Assembly: GCA_036493595.1 (NCBI GenBank)
Contig: DASXPN010000070.1
Location: forward strand, 1-19,807
DNA: 19,807 nucleotides
Source: DATAES01 sp036493595
GTDB lineage: Bacteria > Actinomycetota > Acidimicrobiia > Acidimicrobiales > JACDCH01
Reading direction: 5' to 3'
Shown: one piece after another, positions 7,520 to 15,574 of the stretch
Position numbering within the stretch: the first letter of the stretch is position 1
How the letters are laid out: every line of letters starts with the position of its first letter
Translations under genes and position numbers: made by a program
Notes under the pieces: model-generated
Told to the model about the DNA's origin: nothing
What the model saw: the letters and a program-made list of their open reading frames with translations, nothing else
The model's database searches: none

Positions 7520-8922
7520 CCGACTGGCACTTCCTCACGGACCTCTGGACGCGGCGGGGTCGGACCGTACGGCACGTCGGACTCGTCGCCTCCGTCCGCC
7601 GCGCGCCAACGCCGGCTCATACCTCGCAGCACCAGGATCGTGGTCACGCCTACGACGAGATAGATGCCGACGACCGCCACGAACGTGACCCACACCCCGC
7701 CATTGGTGGTCGCAGCCTGATCGACGCGCATGTAGTTGTAGACGATCCATGGCTGGCGACCGACCTCGGTCACCACCCACCCGGCTTCCATGGTGATGAC
7801 GGCGAGGACTCCGGTGCAGGCGGCGATGCGAAGGAACCAACGCGTTCGCGGCATGTCCCGCTTGAACAACCACGACCCCCCGTACCAGAGCGACAGCAGG
7901 GTCAGCAGGGTCCCTAGTCCCACCATGAGATCCCAGGCCAGGTGGACGGCGTTGGTCTGCGCGACGGTCGGCTCGCCGTCCGAGGGAAATGCATTCCTCC
8001 CCTCCACGACCGTGCTCGCGCCGGTTCTCGGGTCCGACAGGAACGAAGCGAGGTCCGGGATCCGGATGCCGCCCGTCACCGTCCCGTTGGCGTGCTCGTG
8101 ACCGAGCAGGATCTCGGGCACGTCGTCGCCGGTCCTTGTCACCAGTTCGATGGCAGCGAACTTGGCCGGTTGGTTGTTGAAGACCCAGCGAGCCAATGAG
8201 TCGCCCACCGCCATCTGCACGGGGGTGGCGATCGCGGCGACGGTGAAGGGGATGATGAAGCCGAGCCGGTAGTACCGCGTGCGGCGGCCGCGCAGCATCG
8301 CCACCGCATAGACGGACGCGACGAGGAAGCCGCCGACGAGGTACGCGGCCACGAGCATGTGCGCGGCCTCGTACGGCATCGCCTTGTTGAAGATCACCGC
8401 CAACGGCTTGACGTCGACGACCTTGCCGGACGAGTCGAGCGTGAAGCCGGACGGATCGTTCATCCACGCGTTGGCCGCCACCACGGACACGCTGCCGCCG
8501 ATGCCCGCGACGACGACCGGCACTCCGGTCCAGAAGTGCGCCCAAGGCTTCAGCCGCTTCCACCCGTAGATGTAGATGGCGACGAAGATCGCCTCGGTGA
8601 AGAAGAACAGGCCCTCGATGGCGAACGGCACGCCGAACGCCGGACCCCACGTCCCCATGAAGCGCGGCCAGAGGAGCCCGAACTCGAACGTGAGCACGGT
8701 GCCCGTGACAGCCCCGACCGCGAAGGTCACGGCCATGTACTTCGACCACCGCTGTGCGAGCACCAACGCGTCGGAGTCGTCGTGCTTCAACGCCCGGTAG
8801 TTGGCGATCAGTGCCATGGCCGCCCACGACACCCCGAGCGGGACGAGGATGATGTGGAACCCGAGCGTGAACGCCATCTGCGAGCGGGCCCACGGCACCG
8901 GGTCGACGGCGAACAACGTCAT
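7516..8922 (-). CDS. cydA: Cytochrome bd quinol oxidase subunit I
   Basis: This encodes the 468-residue haem-bearing subunit, which oxidises quinol and reduces O2 to water at haems b595/d. The known ligands are present: His23 (E. coli His19), His188 (His186) and Met378 (Met393). Glu103 and Glu110 in the AIEGLFFFTE stretch correspond to Glu99 and Glu107, and the GRQPW motif is at 388-392. The quinol-binding loop between helices 6 and 7 is short, as in most Gram-positive and actinobacterial enzymes. The ATG lies 16 bases after the GMC oxidoreductase stop and has only a close-set GGAG before it. The gene is part of the long minus-strand operon. Confidence 0.96.
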   Translation of the reverse strand: MTLFAVDPVPWARSQMAFTLGFHIILVPLGVSWAAMALIANYRALKHDDSDALVLAQRWSKYMAVTFAVGAVTGTVLTFEFGLLWPRFMGTWGPAFGVPFAIEGLFFFTEAIFVAIYIYGWKRLKPWAHFWTGVPVVVAGIGGSVSVVAANAWMNDPSGFTLDSSGKVVDVKPLAVIFNKAMPYEAAHMLVAAYLVGGFLVASVYAVAMLRGRRTRYYRLGFIIPFTVAAIATPVQMAVGDSLARWVFNNQPAKFAAIELVTRTGDDVPEILLGHEHANGTVTGGIRIPDLASFLSDPRTGASTVVEGRNAFPSDGEPTVAQTNAVHLAWDLMVGLGTLLTLLSLWYGGSWLFKRDMPRTRWFLRIAACTGVLAVITMEAGWVVTEVGRQPWIVYNYMRVDQAATTNGGVWVTFVAVVGIYLVVGVTTILVLRGMSRRWRAADGGDESDVPYGPTPPRPEVREEVPVG

Positions 8923-8938
8923 GGCTCCGGGCGTCGTA

Positions 8939-10519
8939 TCAGGCCACGCGCTCCGCCAGGTGCTGACCGACGCGCAACGCGTTGGCGATGATGGTCAGCG
9001 TCGGGTTCACGGCGCCGATCGACGGAAAGAAGCTGGAGTCGACGACGTAGAGGTTGTCGAGCTCGTGGGCCTTGCAGTCGACATCGAGGACTGACGTCGA
9101 AGGATCGGTCCCGAAGCATGCCGTGCCGGCCTGGTGGGCGGTCGCGGAGATGTCCATCGCTTCGTGGACGTACAGCTTGCGCTCGTGGAGCCCATGGTGC
9201 ATCCCGAGGTCGGTGAGCATCGACTCGAACTTCTTCCGCAGACGTTTGAGCCCTTCGGGGTTCGTCTCGACGAGACCGAGCGTCACCTCACCGTTCTTCG
9301 TGATGCTCACTCGGTTGTCGGGGTGGGGTAGGTCCTCAGACGACAACCAGAAGTCGACACTGTGGCGGGCGACCATCTCCACCGAGCGATGCGGCACCAG
9401 CTTCGTAGCCCAGGCGAGGAAATGCGGTGCCTTGCTCTTCAGCTGTTCGCCGTCGGACTTCCCGAGCATCTGGATGCCGCCCCACGGGAAGTCGGTGTCC
9501 TCACCTTTGAGATACCAATCATTGAGGGTGAGCGTCTTTTGGAACTGCGTCGTGTTCGGCTCCTCCGACAGAGCCATCATCGCCACGTTGTTGTGACGCA
9601 TGTAGTTCCGGCCGACCTGGTCGGAACCGTTCGCGAGGCCGGCCGGGTGCGCGTCGCTGGCCGACCGCAGCAGCAGCAGTGCGGAGTTCAGCGCGCCGCA
9701 TGCGACGACGACCACGTCGCCCGAGAAGCGCTCCTCCGAGCCATCGGACAGGGTGGTGACGACCGCGGTGACCTGCCGGCCGGTCGCGTCGGTTTCAAGT
9801 CGTTCGACCCTGGCTCCCGTCACGAGCTCGACGTTCGCCCGCTCCAAGGCGGGATCGACGCAAACCGTCTGCGCGTCCGCCTTCGCGCCCAGGACGCAGG
9901 GAAAACCGTCGACCCGATCGCACCGGATGCAGCGGCTCGTGTGCGTGGGGCCGCCGTGCTCGTCCTGATCGAGCATCACGCCGATCGGGAGATGGGACGG
10001 GTGCAGTCCGAGTTTCTCGAGATCGTCGCTCAGTTTCTGGATGCGTGGCTCGTGCTGGACCGCCGGGTACGGGTAGTCGGAGCTCCGTGGTCCGTCCGTC
10101 GGATCCTCGCCCGCCGCGCCATGTACGACGTAGAGCCGCTCTGCTTCCGCATACCACGGTTCCAGATCCGGGTAGCTCAACGGCCACGCGGGCGACACCC
10201 CGCTGTGGTGCTGGATGACGCCGAAGTCCTCAGGCCGGAGGCGAAACAGCGCGGCACCGTAGAACTTCGTGTTGCCGCCCACGTTGTAGTTCTGTTCCGG
10301 CGTGAAGGTGTGGCCGTTGGCGTCCGTCCACGTTTCGTTGGTCGTGTACTTCCCGCGGATGAACACCGCGTCGGTGTCCCAGTTGTCGCGCTCACGCGGC
10401 AGGTACTCGCCTCTTTCGAGCAGCAGGATGCGCTTGCCGGTGGGAGCGAGCTTCCACGCGAGGGTGCCGCCTCCGGCCCCGCTCCCGATGATGACGATGT
10501 CGTAGTGGTTCGTCGGCAC
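8939..10519 (-). CDS. GMC-family FAD-dependent oxidoreductase
   Basis: This encodes a 526-residue flavoprotein of the glucose-methanol-choline family. The FAD Rossmann motif GSGAGG is at 12-17 with Glu35 ending the second strand; GGNTKFYGAALFRLRPEDF (81-99) is the second flavin-contact segment. The catalytic pair is probably His462 (in AHQAGT) and Asn505 (in GAVNPTLT). Cysteines 197, 200 and 208 form a CIRC...FPC cluster, which resembles gluconate-dehydrogenase-like members. No signal peptide is seen, so it is probably cytoplasmic. The substrate is unknown; the neighbours suggest a sugar or sugar lactone with electrons going to quinone. The small and cytochrome subunits of gluconate 2-dehydrogenase are absent. 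The GTG start lies one base after the GH15 stop, so translation is coupled. Confidence 0.9.
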   Translation of the reverse strand: MPTNHYDIVIIGSGAGGGTLAWKLAPTGKRILLLERGEYLPRERDNWDTDAVFIRGKYTTNETWTDANGHTFTPEQNYNVGGNTKFYGAALFRLRPEDFGVIQHHSGVSPAWPLSYPDLEPWYAEAERLYVVHGAAGEDPTDGPRSSDYPYPAVQHEPRIQKLSDDLEKLGLHPSHLPIGVMLDQDEHGGPTHTSRCIRCDRVDGFPCVLGAKADAQTVCVDPALERANVELVTGARVERLETDATGRQVTAVVTTLSDGSEERFSGDVVVVACGALNSALLLLRSASDAHPAGLANGSDQVGRNYMRHNNVAMMALSEEPNTTQFQKTLTLNDWYLKGEDTDFPWGGIQMLGKSDGEQLKSKAPHFLAWATKLVPHRSVEMVARHSVDFWLSSEDLPHPDNRVSITKNGEVTLGLVETNPEGLKRLRKKFESMLTDLGMHHGLHERKLYVHEAMDISATAHQAGTACFGTDPSTSVLDVDCKAHELDNLYVVDSSFFPSIGAVNPTLTIIANALRVGQHLAERVA

Positions 10520-10520
10520 C

Positions 10521-12350
10521 TCACACCCCCGCAGTCACGCGAGCGTCGAGCGGCGAGGGGTGCGCGTCAGAGAGGTGGGATGCCGACACGATGAACCCGA
10601 GGTGAGAGAAAGCCTGCGGGAAGTTGCCGATCATCCGCTTCGCATCGGTGTCGTACTCCTCCGAGAAGATGCCGACGTCGTTCTGCAAGCCTCGGACGCG
10701 ATCGAACAACTCGCGTGCCTCCTTCTCGCGGCCGATGAGCGCAAGGTTGTCGACCAGCCAGAAGGTCGTCAGCAGGAACGTCCCCTCGCCCGCGGGGAGC
10801 CCGTCGACCGAGTCCTCGCCCGACGTCTCGTAGCGCTGCACGAACCCGTCGACCAACAGCTCGCGCTCGATGGCCTCGACCGTGCCGATGATCCTGGGGT
10901 CGCTCGGTGGCAGGAAGCCGACGCGGGCGAGCATGAGCAGGCTCGAGTCGAGCCGGTCGGACCCGTAGTACTGCACGAAGCTGTTCTTCTCGCGGTTGAA
11001 CCCTTTCTCACAGACCTCGGCCTTGATCTCATCCGCGATCTTGCGCCACCGATCGGTGGGAAGGCCGGTGCGCCCGGTGTGCTCCACGATCTTCACGGCG
11101 CGGTCGAACGCAACCCACGCCATCACCTTCGACTGCGTGAAGTGCCGCTGCGGGCCGCGGATTTCCCAGATCCCGTCGTCGGGCAGCTGCCACACCCGTT
11201 CGAGGTGTTCCATCATCGCGGGCAGCAACTCACTCGGTTCGGGATGATGCGCAGGGAGCGAGCGACCGGGCCGCAGTCCGGCCTCGATGCCGGTCAGTGC
11301 GGCATCCGCGATCTCCCCGAACACGTCGAGCTGGAACTGCTCGCTTGCCTCGTTGCCGATGCGAACCGGTTTCGAGTTGTCGTATCCCGGGAGCCAGTCG
11401 AGCTCGACCTCTGTGAGTCGTCGCTCGCCGCCGATGCCGTACATGATCTGGAACTCGCCGGGGTCGCCGGCCACGGCGCGCTGCAGCCAGCGTTGCCACG
11501 CGGTTGCCTCCTCGGTGTACCCGCTGAGCAAGAGCGCTTGGAGTGTCAGCGCCGAGTCGCGCAACCACGAGAATCGGTAATCCCAGTTGCGGACGCCGCC
11601 CAGTTGCTCGGGGAGCGAGGTGGTCGCGGCCGCGCACACCGCGCCGGTCGGGGCGTACTGCAATGCCTTCACGGTGATCAGCGACCGCACGACTTCGTCG
11701 CGCCACTCACCTTGATACGTGCAGCGCTCCATCCACTCGGCCCAGTACTGCTTGGTGCGGCGGAGGGCTGCCGGCGCGTCGAGCGGTGGCGGCGGATCTT
11801 CGAGTGCGGAGTACCACGCGAGCGAGAAGCCGCGCCGTTGCCCTTCCCGCACGGTGAAGTCCGCGGTCACGATGCGGTTGTGGTCCTGGAGTGGCACTGG
11901 ACTGTGGAACCGGAGTGCGTCGTTCGCGGCAACCATGGTCAGACCGTCCCCGGTCGATTGCACCCACGGGGCAACTGATCCGTATTCGAAGCGCGCGATG
12001 AGCTCGAGGTCCATGTCCACCGAACCCGACTTCCCTTCCACCAGGCGGAAGATCGTCGGATGGTCCACGCCCGGCGACATGAAATCGGTGACCTCGACAG
12101 TCCCGTCGGCCGTCTCGTACTCGGTCTCCAGCACGAGCGAGTCGCCCGCGTACCGGCGATGGGTCGTCGAGATCCAGCGCTTCGGCGCGATGAGCCATCG
12201 CCCGTGTTGAGGCTCACCGAGCAGCGCGGCGAACACGGCACCCGAATCGATCCTGGGCACACACCACCAGTCGATCGATCCGTTGCGTGCAACGGCGGCC
12301 ACCGTCTTGGTATCGCCGATGATTGCGTAGTCCTCGATGGGCGTGGACAT
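10521..12350 (-). CDS. Glycoside hydrolase family 15 protein, trehalase/glucoamylase-like
   Basis: This encodes a 609-residue enzyme made of an N-terminal trehalase-like beta-domain (about 1-210, beginning PIEDYAIIGDTKTVAAVARNG) and a C-terminal (alpha/alpha)6 barrel. GH15 signatures are GGVRNWDYRFSWLRDSALT (251-269), GIWEIRG with the probable general acid Glu396, EGTFLLTTFWLVDNLAL (522-538), and GIFSEEYD, which holds the likely general base (564-565). This is the layout of actinobacterial GH15 trehalases, which cleave trehalose to two glucoses with inversion, but some relatives prefer short alpha-glucans. No signal peptide is present, so the substrate is probably intracellular. The ATG is preceded by a strong AGGAGG six bases away. 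The gene starts 11 bases after the epimerase stop. Confidence 0.92.
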   Translation of the reverse strand: MSTPIEDYAIIGDTKTVAAVARNGSIDWWCVPRIDSGAVFAALLGEPQHGRWLIAPKRWISTTHRRYAGDSLVLETEYETADGTVEVTDFMSPGVDHPTIFRLVEGKSGSVDMDLELIARFEYGSVAPWVQSTGDGLTMVAANDALRFHSPVPLQDHNRIVTADFTVREGQRRGFSLAWYSALEDPPPPLDAPAALRRTKQYWAEWMERCTYQGEWRDEVVRSLITVKALQYAPTGAVCAAATTSLPEQLGGVRNWDYRFSWLRDSALTLQALLLSGYTEEATAWQRWLQRAVAGDPGEFQIMYGIGGERRLTEVELDWLPGYDNSKPVRIGNEASEQFQLDVFGEIADAALTGIEAGLRPGRSLPAHHPEPSELLPAMMEHLERVWQLPDDGIWEIRGPQRHFTQSKVMAWVAFDRAVKIVEHTGRTGLPTDRWRKIADEIKAEVCEKGFNREKNSFVQYYGSDRLDSSLLMLARVGFLPPSDPRIIGTVEAIERELLVDGFVQRYETSGEDSVDGLPAGEGTFLLTTFWLVDNLALIGREKEARELFDRVRGLQNDVGIFSEEYDTDAKRMIGNFPQAFSHLGFIVSASHLSDAHPSPLDARVTAGV

Positions 12351-12361
12351 GCGCGTCCTCC

Positions 12362-13288
12362 TCAGGTGGGCTGGTCGAGGGTGAGAGCGAATGTTGCGGT
12401 GAAGGGTTCGCCCCGGCGAACCACCGGGGTGTCACCGGTCACGAGTGCGTTGGTCGGCGCCGCCATCGGTTCGAGGGCGGCGAACGGGCGGCCCTTGGGG
12501 ATCCATACCTGGGCGAACGGATAGTTCTTGGCGCAGTGCAACTCGATCGAATGACCGTCGTCAGCGCAGAAGGCGAGCCGTCGGTCGCGGCCGAGTCCGT
12601 ACAGATCGTCGAACGTGCGCGTCCCGACCGGGTTCGTTTCGGCTCGCTCCCGATTTGCCGCGCCGTTCGGGATGCCGCGCTCGTCGAGCGCCCGATGTAT
12701 GCGATCGGGCAGTCGCAACTGCCATTGGCTTCGTCCAACCCCCGCAAGACGCAGGTATGGATGCCAGCCGAACGCCACTGGTACCGGCCGGCGGCCCCGC
12801 GGCACGAGAGTCGTATCGATCCTGAGTTGCGAATCTCGTAGCGTCGCGGCGAGCTCGATCCGGTGCGGGAACGGGAACGCGGGAGCGTCGACGTCGATCG
12901 AGGCGACGAGCTTCGCGGTGTTGCCACGGGCCGCAAGTCGATCCACACACCAGCCGTCGCGACCGATGAGCAGTCCATGGATCGGAAGCCCGCTGCCGTC
13001 CACGGTGAGGCGCCGTCCGGCGAGGTCGACGTCGACACCCGCAGCGCGGTACTGGCGGTGCGACAACCGGTTGGCCCACGGTGCCAGCAGCGGTAGCCCA
13101 GTCGTGCGGCCGGCGCGTAGAGCGTCGAGCCCACCTGGGAGCGCGAGGTGCTCGGCCCCACGGGATCGCAACGAGACGCCCGTCATCCCGAGCCGCGGGA
13201 CGAACACCGCCGAGGTCGAGCCCGCGACGAGCTCCACCGACGGCTCACCCCTGAAACGACGTTCTCTGGCACACGCGGTAACGGGCAC
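12362..13288 (-). CDS. Aldose 1-epimerase (galactose mutarotase-like) family protein
   Basis: This encodes about 308 residues with the beta-sandwich signatures of aldose epimerases. These are GMTGVSLRSRGAEHL near the start, LPLLAPWANRLS (sugar-binding Asn-Arg), a catalytic His in IHGLLIGRDGW, a second His in FGWHPYLRL, and a C-terminal Glu in FAALEPMAAPTNAL that matches the general base. All expected catalytic residues are therefore present. It would interconvert alpha and beta anomers of an aldose, most likely glucose released by the GH15 neighbour. I placed the start at the GTG at 13288, four bases after the NDH-2 stop; a GTG at 13237 behind AGGGG is an alternative. The frame is open further upstream to 13429, but that part overlaps NDH-2 and looks unlike the family. 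Confidence 0.87.
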   Translation of the reverse strand: MPVTACARERRFRGEPSVELVAGSTSAVFVPRLGMTGVSLRSRGAEHLALPGGLDALRAGRTTGLPLLAPWANRLSHRQYRAAGVDVDLAGRRLTVDGSGLPIHGLLIGRDGWCVDRLAARGNTAKLVASIDVDAPAFPFPHRIELAATLRDSQLRIDTTLVPRGRRPVPVAFGWHPYLRLAGVGRSQWQLRLPDRIHRALDERGIPNGAANRERAETNPVGTRTFDDLYGLGRDRRLAFCADDGHSIELHCAKNYPFAQVWIPKGRPFAALEPMAAPTNALVTGDTPVVRRGEPFTATFALTLDQPT

Positions 13289-13292
13289 CGAA

Positions 13293-14579
13293 TCAGTCCC
13301 AGTCGATCTGCGCCGCGTCCGGGCGATCGATGATCGCCGAGGGCCGGGTGTTGGCGACGTAGTCCCATCCCCACGTCGTGAGGGCGTTGAAGCGCTCGCG
13401 AAAACCGCTGAGCAACCAAGCGTGCACACCGAGCCACGCCGCGAACGCCGCGATCCCGTGCAGTTCCCGCCGCTTCGAACCCATCTCGGCGACGGCCGCG
13501 TTGCGGCCGATCATCGCCATGATCCCCTTGTCCTTGTAATGGAAGTCGGAACGGGGCTTCCCGTCGATGTCGGCGAGGATGTTGTCGGCAGCCCACCGCC
13601 CGGCTTGGAGCGCGACCGAGCCGAGTTGCGGGTACGGCTTCTCGTTCGGCCCCAGCGTGTTGGCGACGTCGCCGACCGCGTAGACACCGGTGAACGAGGG
13701 CACGGTCAGGTCAGCGGCGACGTCGAACCTCCCGCCGTGGCCCTGCGCGATGCCCGCGCTGGCTGCAACTTCGGCGGCCTGGATCCCACCGGCCCACACC
13801 ACGGTTCGCGTGAGGATTTCGCGCCCGTCGGACAGGGTCACCCGGTCGGCCGCGATGTCGGTCACGCGCAGGCCGAGCTCGAGCGTGACGTGGCGATCTT
13901 CGAGCGCCTTGCGTGCATACGTATGAGCTCGGTCGGAGAAGGGTGCGAGCACCACGGGCGCGGGGTCGACGAGATAGATGCGCGCCGCGTCGGTTACCGA
14001 CTCGCGCACGCGGTGCGGGATCACGCGGTGCAGGCAGTCGGCGACTGCGCCGGCGGTTTCCACACCGGTTGCTCCCGCTCCGATGATCACGAAGTTCAAG
14101 GCTCCCTGGTCGAGGAGTTTCGGATTCCGGAGCGAGGCTTCCCACACCGTGAGGAAGCGCGATCGCAGCCGCTCGGCGTCGTCGAGGCTGTAGAGCGGAA
14201 ACGCGTGCGTGTCAGCTCCTGGTGTATTGAAGAAGTTCGGTTGCGAGCCCATGGCGAGCACCAGATAGTCCGCCGACATCGAGACGCCGTCAGCGCTGAT
14301 CACGGTCTTGGTGGACGGATCGATGTTCGTCACGTCGGCCACTCGAAAGGCGACGCCCGCGCTCTTGCGGAACGCCTGTCGGATCGGACGGGCAACGTCC
14401 GTGACGTTCACTTGCGCGGTGGCGACCTGGTACAGCAACGGTTGGAACTGCGTGAAGTCGTGCTTGTCCACGAGGATGACGTGCACGCCATGCTTCGACA
14501 GCTGCTTGGCGCACGCGAGGCCGCCGAACCCACCGCCGACGACGAGCGCGGTCGTCTCACTCCGCTTGCCCGCGGCCAT
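13293..14579 (-). CDS. ndh: Type II NADH dehydrogenase (NDH-2), single-subunit NADH:quinone oxidoreductase
   Basis: This encodes a 428-residue FAD enzyme on the inner membrane face that passes electrons from NADH to quinone without pumping protons. The FAD motif GGGFGG is at 15-20. The family block FQPLLYQVATAQV follows at 45-57, and the NADH Rossmann motif GAGATG is at 167-172. A second FAD contact, VYAVGDVAN, lies near residue 300. The C-terminal 60 residues (AAFAAWLGVHAWLLSGF and on) match the amphipathic membrane anchor of NDH-2. I chose the ATG at 14579, four bases after the SDR stop; the longer frame to 14714 overlaps the SDR gene and lacks similarity. No strong ribosome binding site is seen, so translation is probably coupled. 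Confidence 0.93.
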   Translation of the reverse strand: MAAGKRSETTALVVGGGFGGLACAKQLSKHGVHVILVDKHDFTQFQPLLYQVATAQVNVTDVARPIRQAFRKSAGVAFRVADVTNIDPSTKTVISADGVSMSADYLVLAMGSQPNFFNTPGADTHAFPLYSLDDAERLRSRFLTVWEASLRNPKLLDQGALNFVIIGAGATGVETAGAVADCLHRVIPHRVRESVTDAARIYLVDPAPVVLAPFSDRAHTYARKALEDRHVTLELGLRVTDIAADRVTLSDGREILTRTVVWAGGIQAAEVAASAGIAQGHGGRFDVAADLTVPSFTGVYAVGDVANTLGPNEKPYPQLGSVALQAGRWAADNILADIDGKPRSDFHYKDKGIMAMIGRNAAVAEMGSKRRELHGIAAFAAWLGVHAWLLSGFRERFNALTTWGWDYVANTRPSAIIDRPDAAQIDWD

Positions 14580-14583
14580 CGGA

Positions 14584-15351
14584 CTACAGACCGGGGCTGG
14601 AGTGCATGATCCCGCCGTCCGCGAACACGGTCGTGGCCGTGATGTAGCTCGCCGCGTCGCTGGCCAGGAACGCCACGACGTTGCCGATCTCTTCCGGATC
14701 CGCCATTCGCCCAAGGGGGATCGCGGCGTCGAGGGCCTTCATCTTGGCCGGATCCGCCATCGTTGACGCATTGATGGGTGTCGCGATCGCGCCGGGACCG
14801 ACGCCGACAACGGTGACGCCGTGGGGTCCGAGCTCGACGCCCGCGGTGCGCGTGAGCATGCGAACACCACCCTTGGACAGGCAGTACGGCGTGTTACCGG
14901 GCATCGGCCAGTCCTCGTGGACTGACGTGATGTTGATGATCCGACCGCCGTCACCCTGCGCGATCATCTGCTTCGCGGCCAGCTGGGTGCCGAAGAACGC
15001 ACTCTTCAGATTGACCTCGAGAACCTTCTCGTACTGCTCCTCGGTGGTGTCGAGCACTGATGTCCGCGTCTCGATCCCGGCGTTGTTGACCATGACATCG
15101 AGCCGGCCGAACTGCTTCACCGCCGCGTCGACCAGCGTTTGCAGGTCGTTCACCTTGCTGACGTCGGCGTCGACGCCGATGGCGGTGTCGCCGAGCGCGG
15201 CGACCTGCTTCTCCAAGTCCTCGGTCGCTTCGGGGTTGGCGATGTAGTCGATGACGATGTTCGCGCCCTCCCTCGCCAGTGCGAGCACGATCGACTTGCC
15301 GATTCCTGTGTTGCCGCCAGTGACGATGGCGACCTTGCCGTGCAACGTCAT
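14584..15351 (-). CDS. Short-chain dehydrogenase/reductase, glucose 1-dehydrogenase-like
   Basis: This encodes a 255-residue classical SDR. The cofactor motif is TGGNTGIG (11-18), followed by NNAG (89-92) and the catalytic set Asn114, Ser143, Tyr156 and Lys160. The stretch ITSVHEDWPMPGNTPYCLSK is strongly like proteins annotated as glucose 1-dehydrogenases. Asp35 at the end of the second strand suggests NAD rather than NADP, which would suit the NDH-2 gene directly downstream. The substrate is inferred from neighbours and similarity, not proved. The ATG at 15351 has GGAGGG about six bases before it; the frame continues upstream to 15435 without family similarity. It is the first gene of the seven-gene operon. 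Confidence 0.88.
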   Translation of the reverse strand: MTLHGKVAIVTGGNTGIGKSIVLALAREGANIVIDYIANPEATEDLEKQVAALGDTAIGVDADVSKVNDLQTLVDAAVKQFGRLDVMVNNAGIETRTSVLDTTEEQYEKVLEVNLKSAFFGTQLAAKQMIAQGDGGRIINITSVHEDWPMPGNTPYCLSKGGVRMLTRTAGVELGPHGVTVVGVGPGAIATPINASTMADPAKMKALDAAIPLGRMADPEEIGNVVAFLASDAASYITATTVFADGGIMHSSPGL

Positions 15352-15574
15352 CGATGCCCTCCCTGGTCGAGACCTCGTCCGCTCGCGACGTCCTGCGAGG
15401 CGACTGTCGCACCTCGATGGGTGACTGCGCCTCACCCGAACTGGATGAAGTCAGATCAACGCGCGTTCGCGACCGGACGTCGCGCTACGCCGCAGCAGGT
15501 ACTTCGAACCAGGTTGCGAGTGCTCGAGGCACCTCGGGGTCGGAGAGGTCTCCTGCCTGTTCCTCGTCGTCGCG
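15352..15574. other. Intergenic region before the seven-gene operon
   Basis: These 223 bases lie between the operon's first gene and the end of the 301-aa gene, both on the minus strand. The operon promoter should be here, but no convincing -35/-10 pair is visible. Two short imperfectly looped dyads (15525-15536, CGAGG/CCTCG, and 15542-15553, GGAGA/TCTCC) are near the 3' end of the 301-aa gene and might act in its termination. The 14-mer CGTCGCGCTACGCC occurs at 15478-15491 and again at 15568-15581, where it covers the stop of the 301-aa gene. Confidence 0.4.

Noticed and set aside
7535..8893. 452-codon minus-strand open frame
   Set aside because: It is an alternative frame of cydA with an Arg/His-rich product, while CydA ligands are intact in the true frame.
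9362..10594. 410-codon plus-strand open frame
   Set aside because: It is antisense to the GMC oxidoreductase gene and its product is Arg/Val-rich without motifs.
10560..11978. 472-codon plus-strand open frame
   Set aside because: It is antisense to the GH15 gene, which has full family motifs on the minus strand.
12615..14609. 664-codon open frame on the plus strand
   Set aside because: It runs antisense across the epimerase and NDH-2 genes, gives an Arg/His/Asp/Gly-rich product with no domain, and is a typical shadow of GC-rich coding DNA.
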